From positions 744,001 to 808,000 of the forward strand of contig CAXBLY010000001.1 of the NCBI GenBank assembly GCA_963976865.1: 64,000 nucleotides of DNA, in the 5' to 3' direction. The DNA is from UBA1858 sp963976865 (GTDB lineage: Bacteria > Pseudomonadota > Gammaproteobacteria > UBA4575). Under the pieces are notes generated by a model, which had not been told where the DNA came from, ran no database searches, and saw nothing but the letters and a program-made list of their open reading frames with translations. The position numbers and the translations under genes are program-made. This document shows positions 18,172 to 27,230 of the stretch, piece after piece; the first letter of the stretch is position 1; the number at the start of each line of letters is the position of its first letter.

Positions 18172-20163
18172 GTGGATAATCATAAAGAATTAGCAAATGC
18201 CATCCGTGCCTTAAGTATGGATGCGGTTCAACAAGCCAACTCTGGCCATCCTGGAGCGCCGATGGGAATGGCTGATATAGCCGAAGTACTGTGGCGTAAG
18301 TACTTGAATCATAACCCTAAAGATCCGAAATGGATGAATCGGGATCGCTTTGTTCTGTCTAATGGGCATGGATCAATGCTGATCTACTCTCTATTGCACC
18401 TGACAGGTTATGACTTGTCGATGCAGGATATTAAAGACTTTCGACAACTGCATTCCAAAACACCCGGGCATCCGGAAGTAGGAGAGGCGCCAGGTGTGGA
18501 AACCACTACTGGCCCGTTAGGACAGGGTCTCGCGAATGCCGTCGGGATGGCGCTGGCGGAGCGAATGCTGGCGGCACAGTTCAATCAGAAAGATCGCGCC
18601 ATTATTGACCATTATACCTACGTTTTCGTCGGAGATGGCTGCCTGATGGAGGGAATTTCCCATGAGGCATGTTCCCTGGCCGGAACCCTGAAATTGGGTA
18701 AATTGATTGTGTTCTACGACGATAATGGCATTTCAATCGATGGAGAAGTACAAGACTGGTTTACTGAAGACATTCCGCAGCGATTTGAGTCTTATGGCTG
18801 GCAGGTGATTCGGGACATTGACGGCCACGACCCTGCAGCGATAGATCAGGCCATTCAGACAGCGCGAGCAAATGACACGCAACCGACATTGATTGACTGC
18901 AAAACAATCATAGGCTTCGGTTCGCCAAATAAAGAGGGCACTGCCGGAGTACATGGTGCGCCACTTGGCGAGGAAGAAATTCAACGAGTACGGGATCGAA
19001 TTGGCTGGAAGCACGAACCATTTGAAATTCCACAGAATATATATGATGCATGGAGCTGTGTTGACGCAGGCGGGCAAAAACAACGCGCCTGGCAGGAACA
19101 ATTTGCATCTTACCAAAACGAATATCCTGAGCTGGCTAAAGAACTGGAGCGACGCTACAACTCGAAGCTCCCTGACAACTGGGCAGCCGATGCTGAAAAA
19201 GCACTACAAGCCATTAATGACAAAGCTGAAAGTGTTGCGACACGTAAAGCGTCAGAGCTGGCATTAGAGGCAGTAGGCCCGTTACTGCCTGAATTAATTG
19301 GTGGTTCCGCTGATTTAACGGGATCGAACAATACCTGGTGGTCTGGGTCTAAAGGTGTCACGGCGGATGATGTCAGTGGCAACTATATATATTATGGAGT
19401 GCGTGAGTTTGGTATGTCAGCCATGATGAATGGCATGGCGTTGCATGGAGGGTTTATACCCTACAGCGGAACCTTCCTGACTTTCTCGGATTACGCACGC
19501 AATGCAGTTCGCATGGCGGCCCTGATGAATACACCAAGTATATTTGTCTATACACATGACTCGATTGGACTGGGTGAAGATGGACCAACGCATCAATCCA
19601 TTGAGCATGTTTCCAGTTTGCGTAGTATTCCCAATCTAATGGTCTGGCGACCTTGCGATACCGTTGAATCAATGGTTGCATGGAAGACCAGCATTGAATT
19701 AAAACATCCCGCAGCACTCGCATTCTCTCGCCAAGGCGTACCATTTATTCCGCGAACGAAAGAGCAGATGGCACTAGTGCAGAAAGGTGCCTACACATTA
19801 TTTGAGAATAGTGCAGAGCCGGACCTGATCATTCTGGCAACCGGAACAGAAGTAGGTATTTCCATGGATGCGGCGAAACTACTGGATACAAGTGGAGTCA
19901 AAGTTCGTCTGGTATCCATGCCAAGTGCGGATGTATTCGAACTGCAGGATGAATCCTATAAACAGTCAGTCCTTCCGAATAACATTCGAGCAAGAATAGC
20001 AGTAGAAGCAGGTGTTACAGATTTCTGGCGCAAGTATGTCGGCCTGGATGGGGATGTCGTAGGAATTGATCAATTTGGTGCGTCGGCTCCAGGTAAGATT
20101 CTGATGGAGCACTTCGGCTTTACTGCTGAGAACATTGTAAAGCGTGCGCGTGCATTACTATAG
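18172..20163 (+). CDS. tkt: Transketolase
   Basis: A thiamine-diphosphate enzyme moving two-carbon units between sugar phosphates. Seen: ELANAIRALSMDAVQQANSGHPGAPMG, SNGHGSMLIYSLLHL, the ThDP motif beginning GDGCLMEG and including the later NNGIS-type DDNGISIDG, and THDSIGLGEDGPTHQ. The frame opens at a GTG at 18124, but the GTG at 18172 gives MDNHKELANAIRA and 663 residues, the same length and start as E. coli TktA, so I prefer it. Ribosome-site evidence is weak for either. First gene of the tkt-gap-pgk-pyk-fba run. Confidence 0.97.
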   Translation: MDNHKELANAIRALSMDAVQQANSGHPGAPMGMADIAEVLWRKYLNHNPKDPKWMNRDRFVLSNGHGSMLIYSLLHLTGYDLSMQDIKDFRQLHSKTPGHPEVGEAPGVETTTGPLGQGLANAVGMALAERMLAAQFNQKDRAIIDHYTYVFVGDGCLMEGISHEACSLAGTLKLGKLIVFYDDNGISIDGEVQDWFTEDIPQRFESYGWQVIRDIDGHDPAAIDQAIQTARANDTQPTLIDCKTIIGFGSPNKEGTAGVHGAPLGEEEIQRVRDRIGWKHEPFEIPQNIYDAWSCVDAGGQKQRAWQEQFASYQNEYPELAKELERRYNSKLPDNWAADAEKALQAINDKAESVATRKASELALEAVGPLLPELIGGSADLTGSNNTWWSGSKGVTADDVSGNYIYYGVREFGMSAMMNGMALHGGFIPYSGTFLTFSDYARNAVRMAALMNTPSIFVYTHDSIGLGEDGPTHQSIEHVSSLRSIPNLMVWRPCDTVESMVAWKTSIELKHPAALAFSRQGVPFIPRTKEQMALVQKGAYTLFENSAEPDLIILATGTEVGISMDAAKLLDTSGVKVRLVSMPSADVFELQDESYKQSVLPNNIRARIAVEAGVTDFWRKYVGLDGDVVGIDQFGASAPGKILMEHFGFTAENIVKRARALL

Positions 20164-20193
20164 TTACTGATAATACAAGAGGAAGCAAAGAGA

Positions 20194-21207
20194 ATGGCAA
20201 TCAAAGTTGCAATTAATGGATATGGAAGAATCGGCCGCAATATCATGCGTGCCCTGTATGAGTCTGATCGTACAAATGAGATTCAGGTAGTCGCTATTAA
20301 CGATCTGGGTGATGCGAACACGAATGCGCATTTAACTCAGTATGATTCGGCTCACGGCAAATTCAATGGCACTGTTTCAGTAGACGGTGACCATATCGTT
20401 GTGAATGGCGACAAAATTCTTGCCTGCTCTGAGCGGGATCCGGCAAATCTGCCATGGAAAGAACTAGGTGTTGATGTAGTACTTGAGTCCACTGGATTCT
20501 TTGCCAGCAAGGAAAAAGCATCAGCACATTTAAAAGCGGGCGCTAAAAAAGTTATTATTTCAGCACCTGGCGGCAGTGATGTCGATGCAACTATTGTTTA
20601 TGGTGTTAACCACAAAATTCTAAAAGCATCTGATACTGTTATTTCAAATGCGTCCTGTACAACAAACTGCCTGGTCCCTTTGGTTAAGCCATTGCATGAC
20701 AAGCTTGGTATGGAAAAAGGCTTAATGACGACTATACATGCCTATACCAATGATCAGGTGTTAACGGATGTATTTCATTCTGATTTGCGACGTGCGCGTT
20801 CTGCGACTCAATCAATGATTCCAACTAAAACCGGTGCTGCGGCCGCCGTTGGACTGGTAATGCCTGAGATGAATGGAAAGCTGGATGGTTTCTCAATGCG
20901 TGTGCCGACCATTAATGTATCTGTTGTCGACTTAACATTTACGGCAACTAGAGACACAACAATCGATGAAATCAACAGCATTATGAAAGAAGCATCTGAG
21001 GGGGAACTCAAGGGTGTGCTCGAATACAATGAAGCGCCACTGGTGTCATGTGATTTTAATCATAATCCTGCATCATCCGTATTTGATGCAAGTCTGACTA
21101 AAGTTATGGACGGCAATCTGGTGAAAGTACTTTCATGGTATGACAATGAGTGGGGATTCTCTAATCGTATGCTCGATACAACGGTTGCACTGTTTAACGC
21201 TAAATAA
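20194..21207 (+). CDS. gap: Glyceraldehyde-3-phosphate dehydrogenase
   Basis: A 337-residue tetrameric enzyme. Visible are the dinucleotide motif INGYGRIGRN, the catalytic SNASCTTNCL, TTIHAYTNDQ, phosphate-binding RRARSATQSMIPT-type residues and C-terminal SWYDNEWGFSNRM. The acidic residue of INDLGD after the second strand suggests NAD preference, but Gap and erythrose-4-phosphate dehydrogenase are close relatives. The position between tkt and pgk fits either; the active-site spacing favours Gap. AGAGGAAG-like purines precede the start, 30 bases after tkt. Confidence 0.93.
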   Translation: MAIKVAINGYGRIGRNIMRALYESDRTNEIQVVAINDLGDANTNAHLTQYDSAHGKFNGTVSVDGDHIVVNGDKILACSERDPANLPWKELGVDVVLESTGFFASKEKASAHLKAGAKKVIISAPGGSDVDATIVYGVNHKILKASDTVISNASCTTNCLVPLVKPLHDKLGMEKGLMTTIHAYTNDQVLTDVFHSDLRRARSATQSMIPTKTGAAAAVGLVMPEMNGKLDGFSMRVPTINVSVVDLTFTATRDTTIDEINSIMKEASEGELKGVLEYNEAPLVSCDFNHNPASSVFDASLTKVMDGNLVKVLSWYDNEWGFSNRMLDTTVALFNAK

Positions 21208-21262
21208 ATCTGTGGTCTCTTCAGAATATCAATTGGCAAAGGCGTTAATAACTTAAAGCAAC

Positions 21263-22447
21263 ATGTCTAATGTACTAATAATGTCAGAGATGGAGTTGGC
21301 GGGTCGCCGGCTCCTGATCCGTCAGGATCTAAATGTGCCTATACAGGATGGCGTTATCAGTAACGATGCACGTATTCGCGCTTCTTTGCCAACGCTTCAA
21401 TTGGCACTATCCAAAGGTGCTTCTGTCATGGTCATGTCTCATCTGGGCCGTCCTGCAGAAGGCGTTCCTGAAGAAAAATACAGTTTACAGCCCGTTGCAG
21501 ATGCATTGGCTGCGGCACTGGGCCAGGATGTACCACTTGTTAAAGACTGGATTGATGACTGTAAAGTTGCCCCCGGAAAAATAGTGCTATGTGAAAATGT
21601 ACGCTTTTTAGCGGGTGAAAAAAAATGCGAGGATGCACTGTCTAAAAAGATGGCTGCACTATGTGATGTTTTTGTTATGGATGCATTCGGCACTGCGCAC
21701 CGAGCGCAGGCGTCAACTTATGGTGTTGCCAAGTTTGCCAGTGTGGCATGTGCAGGTCCATTACTGGCAGCGGAACTGGATGCATTAGCTAAGGCCCTGG
21801 AAAATCCCAGGCGTCCTATGGTGGCTATTGTAGGGGGTTCAAAAGTTTCTACAAAATTAACGTTACTGGAACAACTGATCGATAAAGTAGACCAGTTGGT
21901 TGTCGGTGGCGGAATTGCCAATACCTTTATTGCTGCTGCAGGATATCCTGTAGGTAAGTCTTTGTATGAGGCTGAGCTGGTAGATGTGGCAAAACAGTTG
22001 ATTGAGAAAGCGAAACAGCGAGGCGCAGAGATTCCCATCCCCACTGATGTAGTGTGCGCAAAAGAGTTTTCAGGTAATGCAACAGCAGAAACCAAGTCGG
22101 TACAGGATGTAGAAGCTGACGATATGATTCTTGATATAGGACCTGAAAGTGCTGCACGTCTGGGTGAAGTAATGAAAGCGGCGGGTACGATCGTATGGAA
22201 TGGGCCATTAGGTGTATTTGAATTTCCACAATTTGCAGGCGCCACACAAACATTGTCCAATGCCATAGCAGCCAGCGAGGCATTCTCAATAGCTGGCGGT
22301 GGTGACACGGTAGCAGCCATTGATACATTTAATGTGGCAAATAAAATTTCATACATATCTACCGGTGGAGGTGCATTTCTGGAATTTCTGGAAGGGAAAG
22401 TGTTGCCGGCTGTAGATATTCTTCAGCAGCGCGTACAAGGAAAGTAA
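21263..22447 (+). CDS. pgk: Phosphoglycerate kinase
   Basis: A 394-residue monomeric kinase that makes ATP and 3-phosphoglycerate. Seen: RRLLIRQDLNVPIQDG, SHLGRPAEG, LCENVRFLAGE, DAFGTAHRAQAS, GGSKVSTKL, WNGPLGVFE and the C-terminal GGGDTVAAID with STGGGAFLEFLEG. Length is close to the proteobacterial norm of about 387. The gap to gap is 55 bases and to pyk 5, so it is co-transcribed. Confidence 0.98.
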   Translation: MSNVLIMSEMELAGRRLLIRQDLNVPIQDGVISNDARIRASLPTLQLALSKGASVMVMSHLGRPAEGVPEEKYSLQPVADALAAALGQDVPLVKDWIDDCKVAPGKIVLCENVRFLAGEKKCEDALSKKMAALCDVFVMDAFGTAHRAQASTYGVAKFASVACAGPLLAAELDALAKALENPRRPMVAIVGGSKVSTKLTLLEQLIDKVDQLVVGGGIANTFIAAAGYPVGKSLYEAELVDVAKQLIEKAKQRGAEIPIPTDVVCAKEFSGNATAETKSVQDVEADDMILDIGPESAARLGEVMKAAGTIVWNGPLGVFEFPQFAGATQTLSNAIAASEAFSIAGGGDTVAAIDTFNVANKISYISTGGGAFLEFLEGKVLPAVDILQQRVQGK

Positions 22448-22452
22448 ACAGC

Positions 22453-23913
22453 ATGATGCATCGTCGCACCAAAATTATTATCACGTTAGGTCCTGCGACC
22501 GACGATGAAACGGTAATGTCAAAACTTATCGATGCGGGAATTGACCTGGTCCGGTTGAACTTTTCACATGGCACTATGGAAGAGCATAAACGCCGTGTCG
22601 AAATGGTTAGAAGAATTAGCAAAGAAAAGAATTATAACGTAGGTATTCTGGGTGATCTGCAGGGAGCTAAACTGCGAATTGGCCGATTCATAAACAGGAA
22701 GATAACGCTTAAAGTCGGTGAAAAATTCAACCTGGATGCCGATCTTGACCTGGAGTCTGGCACACAAGAAGTCGTTGGATTTACTTATAAGGGTCTTATC
22801 AATGACGTATCTGTTGGTGACACTCTGTTGCTGGATGATGGTCGCGTTGCACTGGAAATAGAGGCAATAGAGGACAAACTGATTAAAACCACTGTGCTTG
22901 CAGGTGGTGAGTTGTCCAGCAATAAAGGGATGAATCGAAAAGGGGGAGGTTTATCTGCTGCCTGTGTTACAGAAAAAGATATTGAAGATATCACTTATGT
23001 AAACGAGCTGGATCTTGATTATATTGCCGCATCGTTTATCAAGAGTGCAGATGACATTCACCAGGTAAGGACGCTGTTAAAACAACAGAATAGTGATATT
23101 TCTATTGTTGCTAAAATTGAAACTATTGAGGCGCTCGAGCACATTGATGACATACTCGAGTGTACCGAGGCAATCATGATTGCACGCGGGGACCTGGGCG
23201 TGGAAATAGGTGACGCAGAAGTGCCGGCAGTACAAAAGATGCTAATCAGTAAAGCGCAAAAAACAAATTGCCTGGCAATCACTGCAACTCAAATGATGGA
23301 ATCCATGGTGCATAGTCCAATCCCGACACGTGCAGAAGTGTCAGATGTTGCTAATGCGGTACTTGATGGCACCGATGCAGTTATGTTGTCTGGTGAAACG
23401 GCCGTGGGTGAGTATCCCATCGAAGTGGTGAAAGCCATGAGTCGTATATGCTGTGCTTCAGAAAAACAGGAAGCCCAGCGTCACACGCGTCGTAGTCATA
23501 TCAATTGTGAACGCGTAGATGAAGGTATTGCGATGGCAACCATGTATCTGGCAAATCACCTAAACGTTGCGGCAATCGCTGCTCTGACAGAATCGGGATC
23601 AACAGCTTTATGGATGTCAAGAATCAGCTCTTCCATTCCTATTTATGCATTAACCCGGCATGTCAAAACATTACGCCGTGTTACCTTGTATAAAGGTGTG
23701 TTCCCGGCCCGTTTGGACTTTCTTGGCAAAACCCACGCGCAAGTCAATCATGCGGCAGTAGCAGTGTTGCAAAACTGCAAAGAAGTGGAAGACAATGACC
23801 TGGTGATATTGACGAAAGGCGACCTGATGGGAGTTGATGGTGGCACCAACGCATTAAAGGTCCTTCGTGTCGGTCACATGCTTGAAGAGGAAGATGATCC
23901 TGAGCATACTTAA
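22453..23913 (+). CDS. pyk: Pyruvate kinase
   Basis: A 486-residue kinase that turns phosphoenolpyruvate into pyruvate. Seen: RRTKIIITLGPA, VRLNFSHGTMEEH, the catalytic segment VAKIETIEALEHID, MIARGDLGVEIG, TATQMMESM and DGTDAVMLSGETA. The motif usually written DLQGPK appears as DLQGAK, a small deviation. Two ATG codons stand in tandem at the start. It looks like the allosteric PykA type rather than PykF, though this cannot be decided by eye. Confidence 0.95.
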   Translation: MMHRRTKIIITLGPATDDETVMSKLIDAGIDLVRLNFSHGTMEEHKRRVEMVRRISKEKNYNVGILGDLQGAKLRIGRFINRKITLKVGEKFNLDADLDLESGTQEVVGFTYKGLINDVSVGDTLLLDDGRVALEIEAIEDKLIKTTVLAGGELSSNKGMNRKGGGLSAACVTEKDIEDITYVNELDLDYIAASFIKSADDIHQVRTLLKQQNSDISIVAKIETIEALEHIDDILECTEAIMIARGDLGVEIGDAEVPAVQKMLISKAQKTNCLAITATQMMESMVHSPIPTRAEVSDVANAVLDGTDAVMLSGETAVGEYPIEVVKAMSRICCASEKQEAQRHTRRSHINCERVDEGIAMATMYLANHLNVAAIAALTESGSTALWMSRISSSIPIYALTRHVKTLRRVTLYKGVFPARLDFLGKTHAQVNHAAVAVLQNCKEVEDNDLVILTKGDLMGVDGGTNALKVLRVGHMLEEEDDPEHT

Positions 23914-24025
23914 TCCAGACTAGCCCGTGGACAGGAGCGCATTGCCACAAATGAGTTTTTAATCACGACGCAAGAGCGGTGGGATAGGGTAGAATATCAG
24001 CAAAATTTTTAAGGAGTGCAGTAAA

Positions 24026-25048
24026 GTGAGCGTTGAAGAGTTAAAACAAATAGCGAAAGCAATGGTAGCGCCCGGCAAAGGCATTTTAGCAATGGATGAG
24101 AGTCATCCTACATGCGGAAAGCGCTTTAAGGCACTGGGTATTCCTGAAACAGAAGAAATGCGTCAAGCATACCGGGATATGCTTGTGACTACTGAAGGCT
24201 TATCTGATTATATTAGCGGCGCAATTTTATTTGATGAAACTATCCGTCAAACATTGCTGGATGGCACACCTTTTCCTAAATACCTGAGTGATAACGGAAT
24301 TATTCCAGGAATTAAAGTGGATGCAGGCGCACATCCTCTTGCTGGCAATCATGACGAGAAAGTCACAGAAGGTCTAGATGGACTTCGAGCACGGCTTGAT
24401 GAGTACTATAAATTAGGTGCGCGCTTCTCAAAATGGCGGGCTGTAATCACTATTGGCGACCGTATTCCAAGCTGGGCATGCATAGAAGCAAACGCCCATG
24501 CACTAGCGCGATATGCAAAACTGAGCCAGGAAGCTGGCATCGTACCCATCGTGGAACCTGAAGTATTAATGGATGGCACTCATACTATTGAGCGCTCCTA
24601 TGAAGTGACGGAACTGGCGCAACGAATTACTTTTCAGCACCTAAGAAGTCAGGGTGTATTAATGGAAGGAATGATATTAAAGCCAAGTATGGTTATCTCT
24701 GGAGCCAGTGCTGACAATCGCGCTGATGTTGAGACGGTGGCAAGAGAAACGGTCCGCTGTTTGCTAAACACAGTCCCTGCCAGTGTGCCGGGTATCGCTT
24801 TCCTCTCTGGAGGACAGTCAGACGAAGAGGCAAGTGCGCATTTGAATGCTATGCATAACCTGGGTACTGAATTGCCATGGGGTTTAACTTTCTCGTATGG
24901 GCGTGCTTTGCAACATGCATCAATGACAGCATGGGCTGGTAATTCAGCCAATGTCGCTGAGGCACAAAAAGTATTGCTTGGACGTGCACGCAGTAATGGT
25001 AAAGCAGCACTTGGCCAATACACGCCCGGCGCAGATAAAGCAGCCTAG
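24026..25048 (+). CDS. fba: Fructose-bisphosphate aldolase, class I
   Basis: A 340-residue Schiff-base aldolase. The Schiff-base lysine is K219 in GMILKPSMV; E177 and E179 in VEPEV, K136 in FSKWRAV and the start GKGILAMDES are all class I marks. Most gammaproteobacteria use a zinc-dependent class II aldolase at this place in the cluster, so this is a non-homologous replacement of the same step. The start is GTG with AAGGAG nine bases upstream. A 112-base gap separates it from pyk, and a strong terminator follows. Confidence 0.96.
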   Translation: MSVEELKQIAKAMVAPGKGILAMDESHPTCGKRFKALGIPETEEMRQAYRDMLVTTEGLSDYISGAILFDETIRQTLLDGTPFPKYLSDNGIIPGIKVDAGAHPLAGNHDEKVTEGLDGLRARLDEYYKLGARFSKWRAVITIGDRIPSWACIEANAHALARYAKLSQEAGIVPIVEPEVLMDGTHTIERSYEVTELAQRITFQHLRSQGVLMEGMILKPSMVISGASADNRADVETVARETVRCLLNTVPASVPGIAFLSGGQSDEEASAHLNAMHNLGTELPWGLTFSYGRALQHASMTAWAGNSANVAEAQKVLLGRARSNGKAALGQYTPGADKAA

Positions 25049-25066
25049 GTAGATTTAGTCTGGAAT

Positions 25067-25100
25067 CACAAAAAAGCCCGCTGATGCGGGCTTTTTTGTG
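25067..25100 (+). terminator. Rho-independent terminator of the glycolytic cluster
   Basis: A 15-bp perfect stem with GCCCGC / GCGGGC core and A/T-rich base closes a 4-base TGAT loop (82-85 of this block), with six T residues within the descending arm. It begins 18 bases after the fba stop. The symmetry would allow it to work on the minus strand as well. Confidence 0.95.
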
Positions 25101-25251
25101 TAAAGGCTTTTGTAGGTACCACAGCCCTGAGTCTAATAATGTTGATTCAGTTGCCGTTTATTACAGGGATAACGGATACCCTGTCAGGCAGGGCTCCAGA
25201 ACAAGCACTGGATAAAGTGTACAAACGGCGATATTTTTTACCAGAGATCAA

Positions 25252-25941
25252 TTAGTGACTGTGTATAATTTTCAGAAGTGTTTCAATTGAGTCGTATTGC
25301 ATATTCAGCATATCCTGATCTGAGTCGAGCATATTTGGAACAGGAACTACAGGCGTAGTAATACGCAAACGCAAGTCATCCAGATTATCCATTGACGACT
25401 CCGCATGGTCCCGAGTCTGATTTAAAACAATGGCGAGCAATTTCAGTTCGCGATTCTGTATAGCCTCAATGCTAAGTAAGGTCTGGTTGATGCAGCCGAG
25501 TCGATCTTTCACGACCAGAATCACTGCTGCGTTAAGAGATTGGGCAAGATCCGCATTTAATCCGTCTGAGCATAGTGGCGAATAAAATCCGCCAGCACCT
25601 TCCACGAATAGGTAGTCGGGTGAATGTGCTGGTATGCAATGGTCTGCCAGGTCTGAGACAGTGACACTGTCATTGTTTAATCGGATGGCGCGTTCAGGGG
25701 AAATAGGCGGCTCATAACGATACGGGCAAATCTCATTTAAAGGTATTGTTCCATTGGTGGCATAAAAGTATTTTAAGGCATCTTCAGGAACCAGCTCTCC
25801 GTCACTGATTTCACAACCAGTTTCAATAGGTTTTCTTGGGATGCATGAATAACCAGATTTATTTAATGCCTTAACGAGAATGCGACCAATGTATGTTTTG
25901 CCGACACCGGTATCAATGCCAGTTATAAAAAGTGCTTTCAT
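25252..25941 (-). CDS. bioD: Dethiobiotin synthetase
   Basis: A 229-residue P-loop ligase that closes the ureido ring of dethiobiotin using CO2 and ATP. Seen: FITGIDTGVGKTYIGR (P-loop), RKPIETGC, VEGAGGFYSPL and VLNQTRDH. It stands apart from any bioA, bioB, bioC, bioF or bioH gene in this window. The 203 bases between the fba stop and this gene hold the fba terminator, then only an ACAGGG / CCCTGT inverted repeat near 25165-25184 and a doubtful 38-codon frame. Confidence 0.93.
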   Translation of the reverse strand: MKALFITGIDTGVGKTYIGRILVKALNKSGYSCIPRKPIETGCEISDGELVPEDALKYFYATNGTIPLNEICPYRYEPPISPERAIRLNNDSVTVSDLADHCIPAHSPDYLFVEGAGGFYSPLCSDGLNADLAQSLNAAVILVVKDRLGCINQTLLSIEAIQNRELKLLAIVLNQTRDHAESSMDNLDDLRLRITTPVVPVPNMLDSDQDMLNMQYDSIETLLKIIHSH

Positions 25942-26009
25942 AATCTGAAAGTGTAAACTGACTGTCCATAAGTTACCAACTACAAAATTCTAACTTTAAT
26001 AATAGTGTA

Positions 26010-26465
26010 ATGAAAATTTGGGTGGATGCTGATGCATGTCCAGTGCCAGCAAAAGATATTTTATTTCGTGCTGCTGAAAGAACCGGTATAGAGGTAATAC
26101 TGGTGGCTAATCAGGCAATTCGTAAACCATTACTGCAAAATATCAAAATGCTACAAGTCCCGAGTGGCTTTGATGTGGCTGACAATGAAATAGTAAAAAG
26201 GGTCGAGAAGGGTGATCTGGTTGTCACCAGTGATATCCCTCTGGCTGCAGAGGTGATCGATAAGCAGGCGCATGCCCTCAATCCTCGTGGCGAAATGTAT
26301 TCAGTGGATACTATTAAAGCTCAACTGAATATGCGCGATTTTATGGATGTAATGCGAGGTAGCGGTGTTCAGTCGGGCGGCCAGGCACCTTATGGTAAAA
26401 GTGAACGCCAGTCATTTGCCAACCAGCTTGATAAATTTCTCAGTAAATACTCTTCCAGGAAATAA
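26010..26465 (+). CDS. yaiI: YaiI/YqxD family protein (UPF0178)
   Basis: A 151-residue protein of the DUF188 family. The start MKIWVDADACPVPAKDIL and the middle VTSDIPLAAEVIDKQAHALNPRGEMY are diagnostic, and the acidic residues of these two motifs resemble PIN or NYN nuclease sites. Function is not established. Divergent from bioD across 68 bases. Confidence 0.93.
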   Translation: MKIWVDADACPVPAKDILFRAAERTGIEVILVANQAIRKPLLQNIKMLQVPSGFDVADNEIVKRVEKGDLVVTSDIPLAAEVIDKQAHALNPRGEMYSVDTIKAQLNMRDFMDVMRGSGVQSGGQAPYGKSERQSFANQLDKFLSKYSSRK

Positions 26466-26503
26466 TTACACGGGTCGATCTCAATAATAGTTAAGTCCAG
26501 TTC

Positions 26504-26517
26504 GCACCAATTGGTGC
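26504..26517. promoter_or_regulatory. Perfect 14-bp palindrome upstream of the SlyD-like gene
   Basis: GCACCAATTGGTGC reads the same on both strands. It sits in the 240-base gap between yaiI and the FKBP gene, 39 bases after the yaiI stop. It may be a dimeric repressor site. The half sites recall those of NtrC but the spacing is wrong for NtrC. Apart from it and an AT-rich stretch I see nothing in this gap. Confidence 0.3.
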
Positions 26518-26705
26518 TTTGCTGTAAGGTATGGGCGGAAATTCACAGGCGAATGTTGGATTTTACGCCATGAGCAAGCATGCAACACAATAAATAACGC
26601 TATTGGGTTGGAAATAATCGAGAGTATTTTTCGGGACCTAGGTATACCGGTGCTGTGGCTGAGCAGGATAAACAGAATTCTTAAATAGTAAATGATGGAG
26701 AAGTT

Positions 26706-27176
26706 ATGTCTTTGATGATTGGAGATAAAATGGTTGTTAGCATGCATTACACGCTAACCGATAGCGAAGGTACGGTATTGGACAGTTCCGAAGGAACAGA
26801 CCCTTTGTCTTATCTGCATGGCGCTGGAAATATTATTCCGGGGCTTGAAAAAGCATTAGTAGGTAAAGTGGTTGATGATGCACTACAGGTTGAAGTTTCT
26901 CCTGCTGAGGGTTACGGCGAAGTAATTCCTGATTTAAAACAGGTAGTGGATAAATCAGCCTTTCAGGGGGTTGACTCACTGGAAGAAGGGATGTCATTCG
27001 AGGCGCAAGGTCCAAACGGCGAAGTACAGCGTGTTGTGATTGCAAAAGTTGAAGGTGACCAGGTGACGGTCGATGGTAATCACCCTCTTGCCGGTGTCAC
27101 TCTAAACTTTGATGTAAAGATAGTAGGTGTGCGCGATGCGACTGAAGAAGAAATTTCACACGGACACGTTCACTAG
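26706..27176 (+). CDS. slyD: SlyD-like FKBP-type peptidyl-prolyl isomerase
   Basis: A 156-residue cytoplasmic prolyl isomerase and chaperone. The FKBP part is split (MIGDKMVVSMHYTLTDSEG, then DPLSYLHGAGNIIPGLEKAL) by an inserted chaperone flap (about residues 70-125), as in SlyD. The C-terminal metal-binding tail of E. coli SlyD is reduced to HGHVH, so nickel handling may be weak. GGAG is near the start. The gene is followed by a bidirectional terminator that overlaps the end of the helicase gene. Confidence 0.9.
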   Translation: MSLMIGDKMVVSMHYTLTDSEGTVLDSSEGTDPLSYLHGAGNIIPGLEKALVGKVVDDALQVEVSPAEGYGEVIPDLKQVVDKSAFQGVDSLEEGMSFEAQGPNGEVQRVVIAKVEGDQVTVDGNHPLAGVTLNFDVKIVGVRDATEEEISHGHVH

Positions 27177-27192
27177 ATAAATCAGTATGATT

Positions 27193-27230
27193 AAAGAAAA
27201 CGCGCATTAAGATGTGCGTTTTCTTTTTTT
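27193..27230. terminator. Bidirectional terminator between slyD and the DEAD-box gene
   Basis: A 15-bp stem (27193-27207 with 27212-27226, one G-T pair) around a 4-base loop, with T-tracts on both strands. The stop codon of the minus-strand helicase gene (27207-27209) lies in the hairpin itself, so the two transcription units share it. Confidence 0.9.

Noticed and set aside
21718..22356. A 212-codon minus-strand frame inside pgk
   Set aside because: Shadow of pgk, which is complete with all motifs; the reverse frame is serine/alanine-rich with no family features.
25139..25255. A 38-codon reading frame between the fba terminator and bioD
   Set aside because: No ribosome site, it overlaps the end of bioD, and no recognisable family or composition bias supports coding.
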